Of a stretch of DNA of 64,000 nt, positions 44,416-56,022 are shown piece by piece. The stretch is from Fibrella forsythiae (GTDB taxonomy: Bacteria; Bacteroidota; Bacteroidia; Cytophagales; Spirosomataceae). The first letter of the stretch is position 1; each line of letters begins with the position of its first letter. Location of the stretch: positions 208,751-272,750 of the forward strand of contig NZ_JAFMYW010000012.1 in the NCBI RefSeq assembly GCF_017353175.1, in the 5' to 3' direction. Both the position numbers and the translations under genes were made by a program. The notes beneath the pieces were generated by a model. It did not search any database, was not told the origin of the DNA, and saw only the letters and a list, made by a program, of their open reading frames with translations.

Positions 44416-47400
44416 ATGACTCGACAATGTACCGCACGAACGCTCCGATTGGCGGGTGCCGCAACCATGCTTTCCGGCGCTTTCTTCGTAGGCGCCTACT
44501 CTAACACCGACTTAAGTCGCGCTTCGAATCTGTTCCTGAATCGCTTCTTCGCTACACTTTCCGACGACGACAAGCACGACCCCAAAAATGCGGTGGCCAG
44601 CCTCAACGTCACGCCCGGTCTGCAGGCGTCGCTGTTTGCGGCTGAGCCCATGCTGAAAAACCCGACCAACATCGACGTTGATGCGAAAGGACGCGTGTGG
44701 GTGTGCGAAGCCTATAACTACCGGCCAGCTATAAACGGCAATCCAACAAACGACGCCGGTGACCGCATCGTGATTCTGGAAGACCAGAACGGCGACGGTG
44801 CGGCCGACGTGAGCAAGGTTTTTTATCAGGGGCCTGAACTGCAATCACCACTGGGTATCTGGGTGCAGGGCAACAAGGTCATCGTGTCTGACAGCCCTAA
44901 TGTGTGGGTGTTTACCGATGAAGACGGCGATGACAAAGCCGACAAAAAAGAGATTCTGTTCACCGGCCTTAGCGGCGATCAGCACGACCACGGCATGCAC
45001 GCTTTTGTGTTTGGCCCTGATGGGAAGTGGTACTTCAATTTTGGCAATGAAGGCCAGCAGATCAAGGATAAAGACGGCAAGGCTATTTTCGATCGGAATA
45101 CGGGCAAAGCCATCGACAAACAGAGCTACCGGCAGGGCATGGTGTTCCGTTGTAACCCCGACGGATCGGAGATGGAAGTACTCGGGCAAAACTTCCGCAA
45201 CAACTTCGAAGTGGCCATCGATTCATACGGAACGCTCTGGCAATCAGACAACGACGATGACGGCAACAAGAGCGTTCGGATCAATTACGTAATGGAGTAC
45301 GGCAACTATGGCTACACCGACGAACTGACCGGCGCAGGCTGGAGCGCCAACCGGACTAACCTTGAAAAAGAAATTCCACACCGTCACTGGCACCTGAACG
45401 ATCCTGGGGTTGTGCCTAACTTGTTGCAAACGGGGGCGGGTTCACCCACGGGTATCATCGTCTACGAAGGGTCCCTGCTGCCAGGTACGTTCCAGAATCA
45501 GGTCATTCATTGCGACGCTGGCCCCAATGTGGTGCGCGCTTACCCGGTCGAGAAAGACGGCGCAGGCTATAAAGCTACCATTGCCAATCTGGTTGAAGGT
45601 GTCCGCGATCAGTGGTTCCGCCCATCCGACGTTTGCGTGGCCCCCGACGGCTCGCTGATGATCGCCGACTGGTACGACCCCGGCGTGGGTGGTCACCAGG
45701 CAGGCGACCAGAACCGGGGACGGATTTTCCGGCTGGCTCCGCCAAATTCGGCCTGGTCGGTTCCGAAAACAGACGTTACAACTGGTGAGGGAGCTATTAC
45801 AGCCCTGCAAAGCCCCAACATGTCGATCCGGTACATGGGCTGGACGGCGCTGCATAATCTTGGTACCAAAGCGGAGAAGCCACTGGCGAAATTGTATAAA
45901 TCGGCAACGAATCCACGCATGAAAGCCCGGGCATTGTGGCTGTTGAGCCAGTTACCAAAGGGTCAGAAATATGTGGAAATGGCCTTGAAAGACGAGAACG
46001 CCGACCTGCGTATTACAGCCCTCCGTACCGCCCGCGAACAGAAAATGGACGTGATTGGGTACGTTAAGCAGTTAGTCAATGACCCGAGCGCTCAGGTACG
46101 TCGCGAATGTGCCATTGCCCTTCGTCGTAACCCGTCGCCCGAGGCCCCTGCCTTATGGGCACAACTGGCGGCGCAGCACGACGGCAAAGACCGTTGGTAT
46201 CTGGAAGCCCTTGGTATTGGCGCTGATAATCAGTGGGATACCTATTACGCCGCTTATCTGAAACAGCTGAACAACGATCCGCTGGCCAATGCCGGTGGAC
46301 GTGATGTAGTTTGGCGGGCACGCACTGCTGCTTCGGTGCCCATGCTGGCCCGCTTGGCGGGTGAAAAAGACGTTCCGCTGGCCAGCCGACTCCGGTATTT
46401 CCGGGCGTTCGATTTCAATCCTGGCAAGGTCGAAAAATCAAACGCGCTGTTGCAACTGATTCAGGAACAGAACAGCCCTGACGTGACGAAACTGGCCCTG
46501 CGCCACCTCGACCCGGCCTTTGTTACAAGCAGTGCTTCCGCCTCTCGGGCGCTTCAAAATCTGCTCGACCAGACCTACGGTACGGCCGAATACATGGAGT
46601 TAGTGCAGCGCTACAGCCCCGCTTCTGAGAATGCGCGCCTTCGCCAACTGGCCATCCTTAAACCAAACGACAACATTGGCCGCGATGCCGCCAAGCAGCT
46701 GTTAAAACAAAACGGGGCAGACATGGCTTGGGAAACCATCAACGGCTCGAACGCGGATGCCGCAACCAATATGGTCACGTCGCTTCGCCGGGTTGGCAGC
46801 AACGAATCGCTGGAGATGCTTAAAAGCGTAGCCCTCGATGAAAAGCGCGCCATGCCGCTGCGTCGCGAAGCGGCCCGGTCTTTGGGCGGCAGTCAGGACG
46901 GCGAAGATCTGGTTATCGTGTTACTGAAGTCGGGCAAACTGACCAGCGATCTGAAAGCGGCTGCTTATCAGGGTGTATCCACGGCCTGGCGCAAGATGAT
47001 CAGGACTGAGGCGGCCAAATACCTCGATAGTAATCAGTCGGGTACGTCGACGGCATCAGCTAAAAAATTGCCCGGTGTCAACGAGTTACTGGCTATGAAC
47101 GGTGATGCGTCACGTGGTCTGACGGTCTACAAAACCAACTGTTCGGTTTGCCATCAGGTCAATGGTGAAGGCATGGATTTTGGGCCTAAATTGTCCGAGA
47201 TCGGCTCGAAGCTTGGGAAAGATGGTCAATATCTGGCCATTATCTACCCCGACGCGGGCATCAGCTTTGGCTTCGAAGGCTACGAGGTGAAGTTCAAAGA
47301 TGGCAGTACCATGACCGGTATTATTTCGAGCAAAACCGAAACCGACCTGCAAATGAAGTTCCCCGGCGGGCTTGTTCAGAACTACAAAACCGCCGATGTA

Positions 47401-47514
47401 GCGTCGATGAAAAAGCTGGATACTTCCATGATGCCTTCCGGCCTTCAGGAAGCCATGAGCACCACAGAGCTCGTTGATCTGGTGGAATACCTGAGTGCGC
47501 TGAAGAAAAAATAA
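44416..47514 (+). CDS. PVC-type sorbosone-dehydrogenase-like protein with HEAT repeats and cytochrome c domain
   Basis: 1032 residues with an N-terminal hydrophobic signal segment (about 12-28). The six-bladed propeller (about 60-450) carries NPTNIDVDAKGRVWVCEAYN, ILEDQNGDGAADVSKVF, HGMHAFVFGPDGKWYFNFGN, RNNFEVAIDSYGTLWQSDND and RPSDVCVAPDGSLMIADWYD. HEAT-like helices follow (about 460-880). A C-terminal class-I cytochrome c domain has CSVCHQ for heme attachment and a distal Met in the MMPSGL tail. The architecture is the large membrane-bound-dehydrogenase/cytochrome family common in Planctomycetes and Bacteroidota and probably oxidises a sugar or sugar alcohol, passing electrons to the respiratory chain. 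Its stop overlaps the next gene by one base. Confidence 0.88.
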   Translation: MTRQCTARTLRLAGAATMLSGAFFVGAYSNTDLSRASNLFLNRFFATLSDDDKHDPKNAVASLNVTPGLQASLFAAEPMLKNPTNIDVDAKGRVWVCEAYNYRPAINGNPTNDAGDRIVILEDQNGDGAADVSKVFYQGPELQSPLGIWVQGNKVIVSDSPNVWVFTDEDGDDKADKKEILFTGLSGDQHDHGMHAFVFGPDGKWYFNFGNEGQQIKDKDGKAIFDRNTGKAIDKQSYRQGMVFRCNPDGSEMEVLGQNFRNNFEVAIDSYGTLWQSDNDDDGNKSVRINYVMEYGNYGYTDELTGAGWSANRTNLEKEIPHRHWHLNDPGVVPNLLQTGAGSPTGIIVYEGSLLPGTFQNQVIHCDAGPNVVRAYPVEKDGAGYKATIANLVEGVRDQWFRPSDVCVAPDGSLMIADWYDPGVGGHQAGDQNRGRIFRLAPPNSAWSVPKTDVTTGEGAITALQSPNMSIRYMGWTALHNLGTKAEKPLAKLYKSATNPRMKARALWLLSQLPKGQKYVEMALKDENADLRITALRTAREQKMDVIGYVKQLVNDPSAQVRRECAIALRRNPSPEAPALWAQLAAQHDGKDRWYLEALGIGADNQWDTYYAAYLKQLNNDPLANAGGRDVVWRARTAASVPMLARLAGEKDVPLASRLRYFRAFDFNPGKVEKSNALLQLIQEQNSPDVTKLALRHLDPAFVTSSASASRALQNLLDQTYGTAEYMELVQRYSPASENARLRQLAILKPNDNIGRDAAKQLLKQNGADMAWETINGSNADAATNMVTSLRRVGSNESLEMLKSVALDEKRAMPLRREAARSLGGSQDGEDLVIVLLKSGKLTSDLKAAAYQGVSTAWRKMIRTEAAKYLDSNQSGTSTASAKKLPGVNELLAMNGDASRGLTVYKTNCSVCHQVNGEGMDFGPKLSEIGSKLGKDGQYLAIIYPDAGISFGFEGYEVKFKDGSTMTGIISSKTETDLQMKFPGGLVQNYKTADVASMKKLDTSMMPSGLQEAMSTTELVDLVEYLSALKKK

Positions 47515-48344
47515 TGGGCAAGAGTAAGTCCTATGACCGAATTTTTCGGGAGAATATTGAGCAGTTGGTTGTGCCATTGGCCAACCGGCTGCTCAATCTG
47601 ACCCTGCCGGCACTACAAGAGATTCCCGACGACCTCCACCAGACGATCGAGCGTAAGCCGGACTTTTTGAAAAAAGTACTACACCCCAACGAAGCCGATA
47701 ATTACATTCTGCACTTTGAGTTTCAAACCAAGGATGACGATGAAATGCTTGACCGGATGCTGGAGTACTACGCCATGCTTTATCGTAAATATGGTGTACC
47801 CGTCAGGCAATACGTATTCTACATTGGCGGCGGAATGTCGAAGATGAAATCCCACCTCTTCCACACGACGCTTTCGTTCAGGTACGAGTTGATCAATGCC
47901 TCTGAGGTAGACTATCACTTGTTTTTGAACTCATCTGTGCCGGAAGAAGTGTTGTTAACCGTGCTTGGCGACTTTAAACAGGATAAAGCCGATGATGTGC
48001 TGGAAGCGATCGTATCGAAACTTAGCGAATTGGTACCCCGTTCCTTAAGGCTAAAGCGGTATATCAAGCAGCTCGAAATACTTTCCAATCTGCGTAACTT
48101 GCAGGAGCTAACTATCAAAATTTCAGAAAAAATGGCACTGGTATACGATCTCAAAACAGATGTTCGATACAAGCAGGGCATTGAGCAGGGCATCGAACAG
48201 GGTATCGAGCGGAGCATCGAACTTATGGTTGAAAAGATGCTCCGCCAGGGTAAACTGAGCCACGAAGACATTGCAGATATAGCCGATGTAACCCTGGAGT
48301 ACGTCGCTCACATCGCTCGACAACTTACTGACCAAAACCAATAA
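47514..48344 (+). CDS. Rpn family recombination-promoting nuclease/putative transposase
   Basis: 276 residues. PD-(D/E)XK nuclease core: RIFRENIEQLVVPLANRLL, then ERKPDFLKKV with a conserved Asp, and ILHFEFQTKDDDEMLDRMLE with the E-x-Q pair of the catalytic motif, followed by MLEYYAMLYRKYGVPVRQYV. This is the Rpn/PDDEXK group seen in many scattered copies in Bacteroidota. The C-terminus contains a hexad-type repeat GIEQGIEQGIERSIE (about 220-236) and a short helical end. The start codon overlaps the cytochrome gene stop by one base (TAATG), unusual for a mobile-type gene, so it is probably translated from the upstream mRNA. Confidence 0.82.
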   Translation: MGKSKSYDRIFRENIEQLVVPLANRLLNLTLPALQEIPDDLHQTIERKPDFLKKVLHPNEADNYILHFEFQTKDDDEMLDRMLEYYAMLYRKYGVPVRQYVFYIGGGMSKMKSHLFHTTLSFRYELINASEVDYHLFLNSSVPEEVLLTVLGDFKQDKADDVLEAIVSKLSELVPRSLRLKRYIKQLEILSNLRNLQELTIKISEKMALVYDLKTDVRYKQGIEQGIEQGIERSIELMVEKMLRQGKLSHEDIADIADVTLEYVAHIARQLTDQNQ

Positions 48345-48378
48345 GGGTGCGTAACTACACTCCCGAAACCTCTCATTT

Positions 48379-49329
48379 ATGACCCACCGCCGGGATTTCT
48401 TAAAAACAGCTCTTGGAGCATCGGGCCTGGCCCTGACTGGCCTATCGGGAGCGCAGGCATCCGTACGCGCTACCTCAGGTACGTTGCCTATCGTCGGCAA
48501 AAACAAGTTTAAGCTCGACTACGCACCGCATTTCGGCATGTTCGAGAATAGTGCAGGCAAAGACCTCATCGACCAGCTAAAATACATGGCCGACCAGGGC
48601 TTTACGGCTATTGAAGACAATGGCATGATGGGCCGCGAACCCGCCATGCAGGAAAAGATCGGCAAAGAGCTGGATCGGCTCGGCATGAAAATGGGGGTGT
48701 TTGTGGTTGATAAAGGTGGTAATGGCCAAAACACGCTGGCTGCCAATAAAAAAGAACACCTCGACATTTTTCTTAACGGATGTCGGCGCGCTGTAGAAAC
48801 CGCCAAACGCTGCAATGCCAAATTCATGACCGTTGTGCCGGGCGATTTTGAGCGAAACCTACCTATCGGAATTCAAACGGGACATGTAATTGATGCGCTG
48901 CGTCGGGGATCTGAGATTCTGGCGCCAGCGGGGCTGACGATGGTACTTGAGCCGCTCAGTGACACACCTAACCTGTTCCTGCGTACCTCTGACCAGACTT
49001 ATGAGATCTGTCGGGCCGTTAATAGTCCTGCCTGCAAGATTCTGTTCGATATCTATCACATGCAGAAAAACGAGGGCCACATCATCCCGCATATCAACTG
49101 GGCATGGGACGAGATTGGCTATTTCCAGATTGGTGATAACCCCGGCCGGAACGAACCCACCACGGGCGAGATCAACTACAAAAACATTTTCAAACACATC
49201 TACGATAAAGCTAAAGCCAGTAACCGATCCTTTATTTTCGGAATGGAACACGGCAAATCCATTGCCGGAAAAGACGGCGAAACGGCGCTGATCAAGGCCT
49301 ACGTAGAATCGGATAGTTTTGCGGTATAA
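48379..49329 (+). CDS. exported hydroxypyruvate isomerase-like TIM-barrel protein
   Basis: 316 residues. A twin-arginine signal (THRRDFLKTALGASGLALTG) directs export. The AP-endonuclease-2-type barrel shows FKLDYAPHFGMFENSAGKDL, MKMGVFVVDKGG, KFMTVVPGDFERNL, LTMVLEPLSDTPNLFLRTSD (catalytic/metal Glu), KILFDIYHMQKNEGH and FIFGMEHGKS. Family members interconvert ketoses or hydroxypyruvate and tartronate semialdehyde; exported Bacteroidota copies have unclear substrates. It begins 34 bases after the Rpn gene and may share a transcript with the cytochrome dehydrogenase, both acting on sugars in the periplasm. Confidence 0.87.
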   Translation: MTHRRDFLKTALGASGLALTGLSGAQASVRATSGTLPIVGKNKFKLDYAPHFGMFENSAGKDLIDQLKYMADQGFTAIEDNGMMGREPAMQEKIGKELDRLGMKMGVFVVDKGGNGQNTLAANKKEHLDIFLNGCRRAVETAKRCNAKFMTVVPGDFERNLPIGIQTGHVIDALRRGSEILAPAGLTMVLEPLSDTPNLFLRTSDQTYEICRAVNSPACKILFDIYHMQKNEGHIIPHINWAWDEIGYFQIGDNPGRNEPTTGEINYKNIFKHIYDKAKASNRSFIFGMEHGKSIAGKDGETALIKAYVESDSFAV

Positions 49330-49336
49330 CCACAGG

Positions 49337-49422
49337 AATAAATCGTTAAGAAGGAAGAATGGCTCTGCTGAAGCACCAATGGGTACTTTGGCAGAGCCAT
49401 TCTTCCTTCTTAACGATTTATT
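49337..49422. terminator. perfect 32-bp inverted repeat, bidirectional terminator
   Basis: Arms 49337-49368 and 49391-49422 are perfect reverse complements (core GAAGAATGGCTCTGC) with a 22-base loop, between the convergent isomerase and CBM48 genes. Confidence 0.85.
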
Positions 49423-49430
49423 CGAAAGTA

Positions 49431-49739
49431 CTACAGTACAACAACCGAGTTTTCTTCGGCCGATACCGGGCTGGCTACGTATTTATCAGCGGCCCAGTCA
49501 TTCGCCCACGTTTCGCCGTCGATGATGAAACGATATTGGTATTCAGAACCGATCGGTAGTTCAACCGTGGCTTTGAATGAACCATCTTTCTGCTTCTTCA
49601 GAGGCTGCGCATTTACATCCCAATCGTTAAAATCACCAACGAGCGATACCACTTTTGCACCGGATACGGCTTCAGCGGGAAGTTCAAACGTCACTTTGGC
49701 AACAGGCTTACTTTTGAGGAACTGCTTGGCAATAGGCAT
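49431..49739 (-). CDS. CBM48 / AMPK-type glycogen-binding domain protein
   Basis: 102 residues, a stand-alone carbohydrate-binding module 48. After a basic N-terminus, KVTFELPAEAV, VVSLVGDFNDWDVNAQPLKK, FKATVELPIGSEYQYRFIID and the final WANDWAADKYV match the isoamylase N-domain fold. The Trp of FNDWD and the later Trp pair form the starch/glycogen-binding face. No catalytic domain is attached. Such short proteins are found throughout Bacteroidota and may bind glycogen or regulate a partner enzyme. It has its own -7 box and is followed by a strong terminator. Confidence 0.9.
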   Translation of the reverse strand: MPIAKQFLKSKPVAKVTFELPAEAVSGAKVVSLVGDFNDWDVNAQPLKKQKDGSFKATVELPIGSEYQYRFIIDGETWANDWAADKYVASPVSAEENSVVVL

Positions 49740-49764
49740 ATGATATTTCGTTTTGGTTTTCGTG

Positions 49765-49772
49765 CAAAATTA
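49765..49772 (-). promoter_or_regulatory. Bacteroidota -7 box of the CBM48 gene
   Basis: On the minus strand TAATTTTG matches TAnnTTTG, about 25 bases before the ATG at 49739. No TTG at the -33 distance was found. A short palindrome GTACAATATTTTGTAC (49833-49848) lies upstream. Confidence 0.45.
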
Positions 49773-52456
<2,684 letters not shown>

Positions 52457-52460
52457 CAGG

Positions 52461-52489
52461 AAAACCGGGTCGAAAGGCCCGGTTTTTTG
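52461..52489 (+). terminator. rho-independent terminator after gyrB
   Basis: Stem AAAACCGGG/CCCGGTTTT with a TCGAAAGG-type loop and a T-run, four bases after the gyrB stop codon. Confidence 0.85.
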
Positions 52490-52557
52490 TTACATAACAA
52501 AAAGGTAATATACATCAGGTGACTGAATCACGATAAACGTACGTTGCCCCTGTAGCC

Positions 52558-52565
52558 TATTTTTG
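52558..52565 (+). promoter_or_regulatory. Bacteroidota -7 box of ppk1
   Basis: TATTTTTG fits TAnnTTTG, 25 bases before the ppk1 ATG. The nearest TTG (52544-52546) is only 11 bases upstream, shorter than the usual 17-23. Confidence 0.45.
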
Positions 52566-52590
52566 CATTGACGTCCTATACCATTGCCTT

Positions 52591-54930
52591 ATGCGTAATC
52601 CTGACCAACCTCAACGCGGCCGTAACCTGATCGGCCATCTGGTATCTCGCCTAACCAGCCCCCGCCCGGCTACCACCGACCCTGGCAGTACCCTCAGCCC
52701 GGCAAAGTCGGCCGAACGCGCCAGTACGTTAATTGAGCAAAGCGATTATATTAGCCGGGACCTGAGTTGGTTGAAATTCAACGAACGCGTGCTCGATCAG
52801 GCACGCAACCCAAACCGGACGCTCATGGAACGGCTTAAGTTCCTGGCAATCACTGATTCTAACGCCGACGAATTTTTCAGCATCCGGGTAGGAAGCCTTT
52901 ATAATTACCTGGATTATCACAAAGAACGGATCGATTACTCCGGTCTGCGCGAAGTGCCGTTTAAAAAGGCGCTATTCCGGGCCATGCAACAGTTCAACCT
53001 CGATCAGCAAACGGTATTTTCGGAGCAACTGCTGCCACTGTTTGCCGAAAACGGGTTAGCCCTGGCGAAGTATGCCGACCTGACAGAGGACGAGCAGGCG
53101 CAAGCAGCCAGCTACTTTGACCGGACAATTTTCCCGACGCTGACACCGATGTTGTATGACTACACGCATACATTCCCGGTGCTGCTGGCCAAGGTGCTGA
53201 TCTTCGGGGTAGTTACCTTTACCCCCACCGGCGATTTCCGCGACCCAACGCCCGACGACGACAGCGACAATCACCGGCTTTCATTTGTGCAGATTCCGGC
53301 CAACCTGCCTCGGTTTATGACCTTCGAGCGGGATGAAGCCATCGTCTTTTTACCGATCGAAGAAGTTGTTCGTCAGCACCTGAGCAAATTGTATCGTAAC
53401 GTCGAGATCTCGTCGGTAAACATGTTCCGCATTTCCCGGAATGGTGATTTTACGCTGGAAGAGAATGACGACGTGGAAGCTGATTTTCTGGATGAGATTA
53501 AACAGAAAATCAAAAACCGTCGGCTGGGCCGGGTGGTTCGGGTCGAGATCGAAGCCGGGCAGATAGAATCGCCGGCCTCGGCCTGGATGATCAGTTTGTT
53601 GAAAAAGCGCTGGGAAATCGATGATACGAACCTCTTTGAGGCCACGTCACTGATCGATTTTACCAGCTTGTGGCAGATCATCCGCCATCCGGAATTTAAG
53701 AATGATATGCCTGCTCCGCTCCCACCGGTTCCCCCCGTTGGCTTGGAGCGCGATAAGATCAACGACATTTTCGAGGCTATCCGGGAACGCGACATTCTGC
53801 TGCATCATCCGTATAATAACTTCGAGCCGGTGCTTCAGTTGCTGGAACAAGCTGCTGAAGACCCAAACGTGCTGGCTATTAAGCTGACGGTATATCGCCT
53901 GGCCAAGCGATCACGTATTACGGAAGCCTTGCTGAAGGCCGCCGAAAATGGCAAACACGTATCCGTGCTATTTGAGGTGAAAGCCCGTTTCGACGAGGAA
54001 AATAACATCCGCGAAGCACAACGGCTGCAGAAAGCAGGCTGCTTTGTCATCTATGGCATCAGCCGGTTCAAGACGCACACCAAGCTGTTGCTGGTTGTCC
54101 GGAACGAAGGCAGCCGGGTAGTTCGGTACGCTCACTTGTCGAGCGGGAACTATAATGAAGATACCGCCCGGATGTATACGGATATTGGCCTGCTGACGAC
54201 CAACGAAACGTATACAAGCGACATCTCGGAGTTTTTCAACGTCATCACCGGCCATTCGTTGCCGAGCGGGTATCAGTACCTGATCACCGCCCCGCGGGAT
54301 ATGCGGAATCAGTTGATCGACCTGATCAGGGCCGAAGCGGATCTGGCTCGTCGCGGGTTGCCTAGTGGTATATGCATCAAGATCAATTCGGTGGAAGATA
54401 AGACCATCATTGATGAACTTTATGCTGCCTCGAAAGCAGGCGTACCTATTCGGCTGGTGGTACGGGGTATCTGTTGTTTACGGCCGGGACGTGAGGGACT
54501 CAGCGAAAACATTACGGTCCGTTCCATTGTCGGTAATTATCTGGAACACACGCGGTTATTCTATTTCCACAATGCGGGAGAACCTAAAATTTACGGGGGC
54601 AGCGCCGATGCCATGGTCCGCTCGTTCGACCGGCGGATCGAGTCGCTGTTCTACCTCGCCGATGTTCGGGTACGTCAACAGGCCATTCTGATTCTCGATT
54701 ATAACCTGCGCGACACGGTAAATGCCTATGAATTGCAGGAAGACGGTACGTATAAAAAGTGCGAAGCGGCCGAAGGTATCGAACCATTCGATATGCAGGT
54801 CGCCTTTTTCGACATCAGCGAAACCGATGTTATGAATGCGCAATTATTTGAAGATACCGTTGCGCCACCCACCACCGACGTACCTGCCGACATGACCGAA
54901 GGCACCGAACGAAGCATCGCTACGATTTGA
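52591..54930 (+). CDS. ppk1: polyphosphate kinase 1
   Basis: 779 residues; the family is about 690, and the excess is an extra N-terminal stretch of about 50 residues before YISRDLSWLKFNERVLDQAR. Landmarks: FLAITDSNADEFFSIRVG in the N-domain, the mid-domain HHPYNNFEPVLQLLEQAAED, LAIKLTVYRLAKRSRITEAL, VLFEVKARFDEENNI, the phosphohistidine region FKTHTKLLLVVRNEG, YAHLSSGNYNEDTARMYTDI and the second active-site His in RSIVGNYLEHTRLFYF. It makes polyphosphate from ATP reversibly at the membrane. The Asp/Glu-rich C-terminal tail is lineage-specific. The Uma2 gene begins 23 bases after its stop. Confidence 0.96.
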   Translation: MRNPDQPQRGRNLIGHLVSRLTSPRPATTDPGSTLSPAKSAERASTLIEQSDYISRDLSWLKFNERVLDQARNPNRTLMERLKFLAITDSNADEFFSIRVGSLYNYLDYHKERIDYSGLREVPFKKALFRAMQQFNLDQQTVFSEQLLPLFAENGLALAKYADLTEDEQAQAASYFDRTIFPTLTPMLYDYTHTFPVLLAKVLIFGVVTFTPTGDFRDPTPDDDSDNHRLSFVQIPANLPRFMTFERDEAIVFLPIEEVVRQHLSKLYRNVEISSVNMFRISRNGDFTLEENDDVEADFLDEIKQKIKNRRLGRVVRVEIEAGQIESPASAWMISLLKKRWEIDDTNLFEATSLIDFTSLWQIIRHPEFKNDMPAPLPPVPPVGLERDKINDIFEAIRERDILLHHPYNNFEPVLQLLEQAAEDPNVLAIKLTVYRLAKRSRITEALLKAAENGKHVSVLFEVKARFDEENNIREAQRLQKAGCFVIYGISRFKTHTKLLLVVRNEGSRVVRYAHLSSGNYNEDTARMYTDIGLLTTNETYTSDISEFFNVITGHSLPSGYQYLITAPRDMRNQLIDLIRAEADLARRGLPSGICIKINSVEDKTIIDELYAASKAGVPIRLVVRGICCLRPGREGLSENITVRSIVGNYLEHTRLFYFHNAGEPKIYGGSADAMVRSFDRRIESLFYLADVRVRQQAILILDYNLRDTVNAYELQEDGTYKKCEAAEGIEPFDMQVAFFDISETDVMNAQLFEDTVAPPTTDVPADMTEGTERSIATI

Positions 54931-54953
54931 TGAAACCCAACTAAATTGCCCCC

Positions 54954-55526
54954 ATGGAAACGGTACGTGTGCATTTCCCGGAAGACTTACGGATGAACGA
55001 TGATAAGCTCTTCCGTTTCTGTCGGGACAATCCCGGTTTGCGTTTTGAACGCCGTAAAAACGGCGATATCATCTTTATGAGTTTAACAGGGGGCGAAACG
55101 GGCAACCAAAATTTCGAATTAAGTATCGATTTCGGCATCTGGAACCGACAATCAAAATGGGGCTATTTTTTCGATTCGTCAACGGCTTTCCGCCTCTCCG
55201 ACACGTCAGTAATATCGCCAGACGTAGCAGGCGTAAGCAAGTCTCGTTGGGAAGCGCTAACGGAAAAAGAACGCCGACGTTTTGTGCCGCTCTGCCCTGA
55301 CTTCGTACTTGAACTACTATCCCCGTCGGATCGACTGGTAGACGCTCAACAGAAAATGGAGGATTGGATGGCCAATGGCTGTCAATTAGGCTGGCTCTTG
55401 TCGCCTGCTACCAGTACAGCCTATATATACCGTTCGAATCAGGAAGTAGTGGTGTATGAGACAACTCACCCACTATCCGGTGAAGACATTCTTCCCGATT
55501 TTATGCTAGATCTTAGCCAGTTATAA
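54954..55526 (+). CDS. Uma2 family (DUF820) putative nuclease
   Basis: 190 residues of the Uma2/DUF820 group, which has a PD-(D/E)XK nuclease-like fold. Recognisable are FERRKNGDIIFMSLTGGETG, GYFFDSSTAFRLSDTSVISP with the conserved Asp of SPDVAG, FVPLCPDFVLELLSPSDRL with the catalytic Glu, and KMEDWMANGCQLGWLL. Function in vivo is unknown; many copies occur in cyanobacteria and Bacteroidota. It probably shares the ppk1 transcript (23-base gap). An 11-bp palindrome made of the CAGGTACGTTA motif follows directly and may end the transcript. Confidence 0.88.
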   Translation: METVRVHFPEDLRMNDDKLFRFCRDNPGLRFERRKNGDIIFMSLTGGETGNQNFELSIDFGIWNRQSKWGYFFDSSTAFRLSDTSVISPDVAGVSKSRWEALTEKERRRFVPLCPDFVLELLSPSDRLVDAQQKMEDWMANGCQLGWLLSPATSTAYIYRSNQEVVVYETTHPLSGEDILPDFMLDLSQL

Positions 55527-55533
55527 ACCAACC

Positions 55534-55560
55534 CAGGTACGTTACAGAATAACGTACCTG
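55534..55560. terminator. palindrome built from two copies of the CAGGTACGTT motif
   Basis: CAGGTACGTTA and TAACGTACCTG face each other across CAGAA, between the convergent Uma2 and DUF6429 genes. It may serve as a terminator, although a T-run is missing. Confidence 0.6.
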
Positions 55561-55580
55561 AGTTATCTCTTGTGCATTGA

Positions 55581-55880
55581 TCACACGATCCGCTCGGCGG
55601 TGACGGTAAACTCTTTGCCAAGCAGGCGCTTCAGGATCTCCTGCGCGCGGGCTTCACCTGCTTCAGTAATTTGAACCGACTTGTTCCGGCGATTGCCGTC
55701 AGTAAGTTGCTTGGCTGCCAGCGCATCGAGCGAGTCGAAGCTGTGGCCTTTCCAGTTGATGAGCGCCTTCCCTTGTGGATACCCATTTTCATCGGTCACT
55801 TCCTGCCGCCAGGCGGTCAGGTAAAGCACAGCAAGGGTTAGATCTTCTATATCTTCAGCGGTAATCTCGTTGGTTTGCAT
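55581..55880 (-). CDS. DUF6429 family protein, 99 aa
   Basis: I start at ATG 55880 (MQTNEITAEDIEDLTLAVLY); ten more codons are open upstream but add no recognisable sequence. The pattern DLTLAVLYLTAWRQE, ALINWKGHSFDSLDALAAKQ, KSVQITEAGEARAQEILKRL is the small winged-helix-like DUF6429 layout, ending LLGKEF. It has no signal peptide and is probably a cytoplasmic DNA- or protein-binding domain. It is a single gene, divergent from the nucleoside transporter. Confidence 0.75.
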   Translation of the reverse strand: MQTNEITAEDIEDLTLAVLYLTAWRQEVTDENGYPQGKALINWKGHSFDSLDALAAKQLTDGNRRNKSVQITEAGEARAQEILKRLLGKEFTVTAERIV

Positions 55881-56022
55881 ATGATTAATCGAAAAAGGAC
55901 CTACAGGCAACTGCCGTTTCCTGATACGAAGGTAATAGCTAGCGGGCTGGAAAGGGGCGTTTTTTCGTACCTTCGTCCGCTAACATCAATAAGAACCATT
56001 TTTCTGCACCGTATCTGACCGC

